The notes below the pieces were generated by a model. It ran no database searches. It was not told where the DNA came from and saw only the letters and a program-made list of their open reading frames with translations. DNA of 64,000 nt from Firmicutes bacterium HGW-Firmicutes-7. GTDB lineage: Bacteria > Bacillota > Clostridia > Lachnospirales > Vallitaleaceae. Position numbers and translations under genes: made by a program. This document shows, piece after piece, positions 62,007-64,000 of the stretch; position 1 is the stretch's first letter; each line of letters starts with the position of its first letter. Location: NCBI GenBank assembly GCA_002841375.1, contig PGZO01000005.1, positions 124,001-188,000 on the forward strand, in the 5' to 3' direction.

Positions 62007-63088
62007 TTTATGTTACAAAGACCTATTTACCTGAGATGAAAAAATATATTGAATACTTACATAAAATATATAATTCAAAATGGATAACAAATAATGGTGA
62101 ATTTGTAAGGGAGTTAGAGAATAAGTTAATAAAATACTTAGGAGTTAAAAATATCTTGTTAGTTGCAAATGGAACATTAGCACTTCAAATAGCATATAAG
62201 GCATTAGAGCTTTCAGGAGAAGTAATAACAACACCTTTTTCCTTTGTCGCAACAACAAGTAGCTTAGTATGGGAAGGGTTAACGCCCGTATTTGCAGATA
62301 TTGATAGTGATACCTTGAATATTGATCCTAAAATAATTGAAAATAAAATCTCGAAACAGACAAGTTGTATTGTTCCAACACATGTTTTTGGTAATGGTTG
62401 TGATGTTGAAAGTATAGAAAAATTATCAAAACAATATAACCTTAAGGTAATTTATGATGGAGCCCACGCATTCGGTATCCAATATAAAAACAATAGTATT
62501 CTTAATTATGGAGATATATCCATTATTAGTTTTCATGCAACCAAACTCTTTCATACAATAGAAGGTGGAGCACTTATTATTAATAATGATACTTTATATG
62601 AGAAAGTAAAAATGATGATTAATTTTGGACTTAATAGTAATGACGAAGTGAGTGTATTAGGTATTAATGCTAAAATGAATGAATTTGAAGCTGCTATGGG
62701 GCTTTGTGTACTAGAGGATATAGATAGAATTATTGAAAATAGGAAGAAAATTTATGATTATTATATGGACTATTTAGTTAATTGTTCACATGTTAAATTA
62801 CAGAAGCATAATGAGTTTTGTAATATGAATTATGGGTATTTTCCAGTTGTTTTTGACTCAGAAGAAGTTGTAAAAATAGTTATTGATAAGCTGAAAGATC
62901 ATCAAATTATACCTAGAAGATATTTTTATCCATCACTCGATAAATTACCATATGTTAAATCTTCTGATAGTCCAATTTCAAATGATATTGCATCAAGAAT
63001 TTTATGCTTACCGATATACGAAGCGCTTGAGCTAAAAGAATCCGAAAGAATAATAAACCTAATATTGAACTGCATAAAGAGTTCTTAA
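62003..63088 (+). CDS. DegT-family sugar aminotransferase
   Basis: 361 aa. PLP Lys in SFHATKLFHTIEGGAL, TTPFSFVATTSSLVWEG and VIYDGAHAFGI. Translationally coupled to the acyltransferase, matching the aminotransferase-acetyltransferase pair that makes N-acetylated 4-amino sugars. Confidence 0.92.
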   Translation: MIYVTKTYLPEMKKYIEYLHKIYNSKWITNNGEFVRELENKLIKYLGVKNILLVANGTLALQIAYKALELSGEVITTPFSFVATTSSLVWEGLTPVFADIDSDTLNIDPKIIENKISKQTSCIVPTHVFGNGCDVESIEKLSKQYNLKVIYDGAHAFGIQYKNNSILNYGDISIISFHATKLFHTIEGGALIINNDTLYEKVKMMINFGLNSNDEVSVLGINAKMNEFEAAMGLCVLEDIDRIIENRKKIYDYYMDYLVNCSHVKLQKHNEFCNMNYGYFPVVFDSEEVVKIVIDKLKDHQIIPRRYFYPSLDKLPYVKSSDSPISNDIASRILCLPIYEALELKESERIINLILNCIKSS

Positions 63089-63109
63089 TTGATAGGAGGG
63101 ATTTAGTTT

Positions 63110-64000
63110 ATGAACGATGCACTTCAAAAAAAATTAATTATAATGGATGACTTATTCCCTTGCCTAAAGACTGGATTTAGAGTTTCGGAATACAATTATT
63201 ATCTTAATAGGTATCCTAATTGTGAGTTGTATTCAAATGTATATACTACTTACATCAATGAATATGCTATGGTTTATCCTCAATACTTAAATAAAATTAA
63301 ACCAGCGGAAATATTTGACTACGCTAGGAAAGATTACTCATTAATTTATACTGTTTTCATAAATGGTATTTTAAAGTATTTAAATATGATTCAAGCTACA
63401 AATACTCCTTTTGTTTTTACACTATATCCTGGAGGGGGATTCTGGCTAAATGATCCTATGGTGGATAGTAAACTTTCAAATGTGTTTCAATCTCCATTGT
63501 TTAGAAAGGTTATTGTTACACAAAAAAGAACCTATGAGTATCTTATAGACAATAGGTTTGTTACACCTGAAAAAGTGGAGTTCATCTATGGGATGGTACC
63601 ACATCCAGAATACTTTGATCAAACAATACCAAAAAAATTTTACAAGAAAGGCAAAACAACTTTTGATATTTGTTTTGTCTCTCACAAATATATGTCAAAG
63701 GGAATCGATAAAGGATATGATGTTTTTATTGATGTATGTAAATATCTTGCAATTGACACTGAAAATATTAGATTTCACGTAGTAGGAAACTATGATGATA
63801 AGGATATTGATATTAGTGATATTCGAGATAAAATAACATTTTATGGTTTGCAAAATATGGACTTTTTCCGAGAGTTTTATTCAAGAATGGATATGATTAT
63901 TTCACCAAATAGTTCTTTTGTATTGGTTCCAGGAAAAAACTTTGATGGTTTTCCAACAGGATGTTGTATTGATGCATTATTAAATGGTGTTGGATTAATC
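63110..64000 (+). CDS. Glycosyltransferase (GT4-like), 5' part only
   Basis: Starts at ATG 63110 behind ATAGGAGGG and is open to the window edge (297 codons visible). Begins MNDALQKKLIIMDDLFPCL and contains FVSHKYMSKGIDKGYDVFI, RFHVVGNYDD and a C-terminal GTB-like stretch VPGKNFDGFPTGCCIDALLN, which resembles the donor site of GT4 enzymes. N-terminal half without close motif. Continues the + strand glycan operon. Confidence 0.75.
   Translation, partial: MNDALQKKLIIMDDLFPCLKTGFRVSEYNYYLNRYPNCELYSNVYTTYINEYAMVYPQYLNKIKPAEIFDYARKDYSLIYTVFINGILKYLNMIQATNTPFVFTLYPGGGFWLNDPMVDSKLSNVFQSPLFRKVIVTQKRTYEYLIDNRFVTPEKVEFIYGMVPHPEYFDQTIPKKFYKKGKTTFDICFVSHKYMSKGIDKGYDVFIDVCKYLAIDTENIRFHVVGNYDDKDIDISDIRDKITFYGLQNMDFFREFYSRMDMIISPNSSFVLVPGKNFDGFPTGCCIDALLNGVGLI

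Overview
The window is AT-rich, with strong AGGAGG-type ribosome binding sites, frequent TTG/GTG starts, a T-box leader, HemZ, and sigma-K-like promoter motifs. This fits a low-GC, anaerobic, endospore-forming Firmicute of class Clostridia. No species can be named from the sequence alone.

Layout. 1-5.9 kb: housekeeping genes on the + strand (end of a metallo-beta-lactamase-fold hydrolase, hemZ, a His-specific T-box, hisS, aspS, an RseC-family protein). 5.9-7.35 kb: a minus-strand Asp-box propeller/coiled-coil protein. 7.5-23.5 kb: the main discovery. One 322-codon, Cys-rich host gene is split into three in-frame pieces (7542-7679, 11663-12262, 23237-23467) by two separate large-serine-recombinase elements. 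Element 1 (about 3.98 kb) carries a recombinase, a 49-aa ORF and a frameshifted chemoreceptor. Element 2 (about 10.97 kb) carries a ribose-type ABC uptake operon, two PfkB kinases, a transaldolase-like enzyme, a CdaR-type regulator, a DUF421 protein, a second recombinase and two small ORFs. For each element the att sites can be placed to a central dinucleotide (GA and GG). The rebuilt attP sites are strong palindromes, and removing both elements restores a single reading frame. The gene start is preceded by a motif matching the sigma-K consensus (AACA-N16-CATAAAATA). The most economical reading is a skin-like, doubly interrupted late-sporulation gene that could be reassembled in the mother cell. 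That role is inferred; the att geometry and frame restoration are read directly.

23.5-34 kb: a TPR protein, then a metalloid/thiol-redox region with split permease halves, a DUF2703 protein, two ArsR regulators, an ArsP-like permease, thioredoxin-like proteins, CcdA, a ferredoxin, ArsD, ArsA and two Cys-rich thioredoxin-fold paralogs. No ArsB/ACR3 is visible. 34-35.4 kb: a tandem HD/HD-GYP protein behind a promoter with a near-perfect Fur box. 35.4-39.7 kb: a sulfur (thiosulfate-type) uptake cluster of split YeeE/YedE halves, TusA proteins and a thioredoxin reductase fusion, with a divergent LysR regulator. 39.8-46.2 kb: an unusual operon of WecE-like aminotransferase, GT2, ATP-grasp enzyme and an ABC binding protein plus permease lacking an ATPase, followed by a membrane glycosyltransferase. 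46.5-50.5 kb: two tandem-rhodanese lipoproteins, glyA and a GNAT acetyltransferase. 50.5-64 kb: an AraC regulator and a surface-glycan cluster of glycosyltransferases, sugar-nucleotide epimerase, DegT aminotransferases and a NeuD-type acyltransferase, running off the right edge.

All coordinates and motifs were read by eye without alignment or folding software. Family names rest on recognisable motifs.
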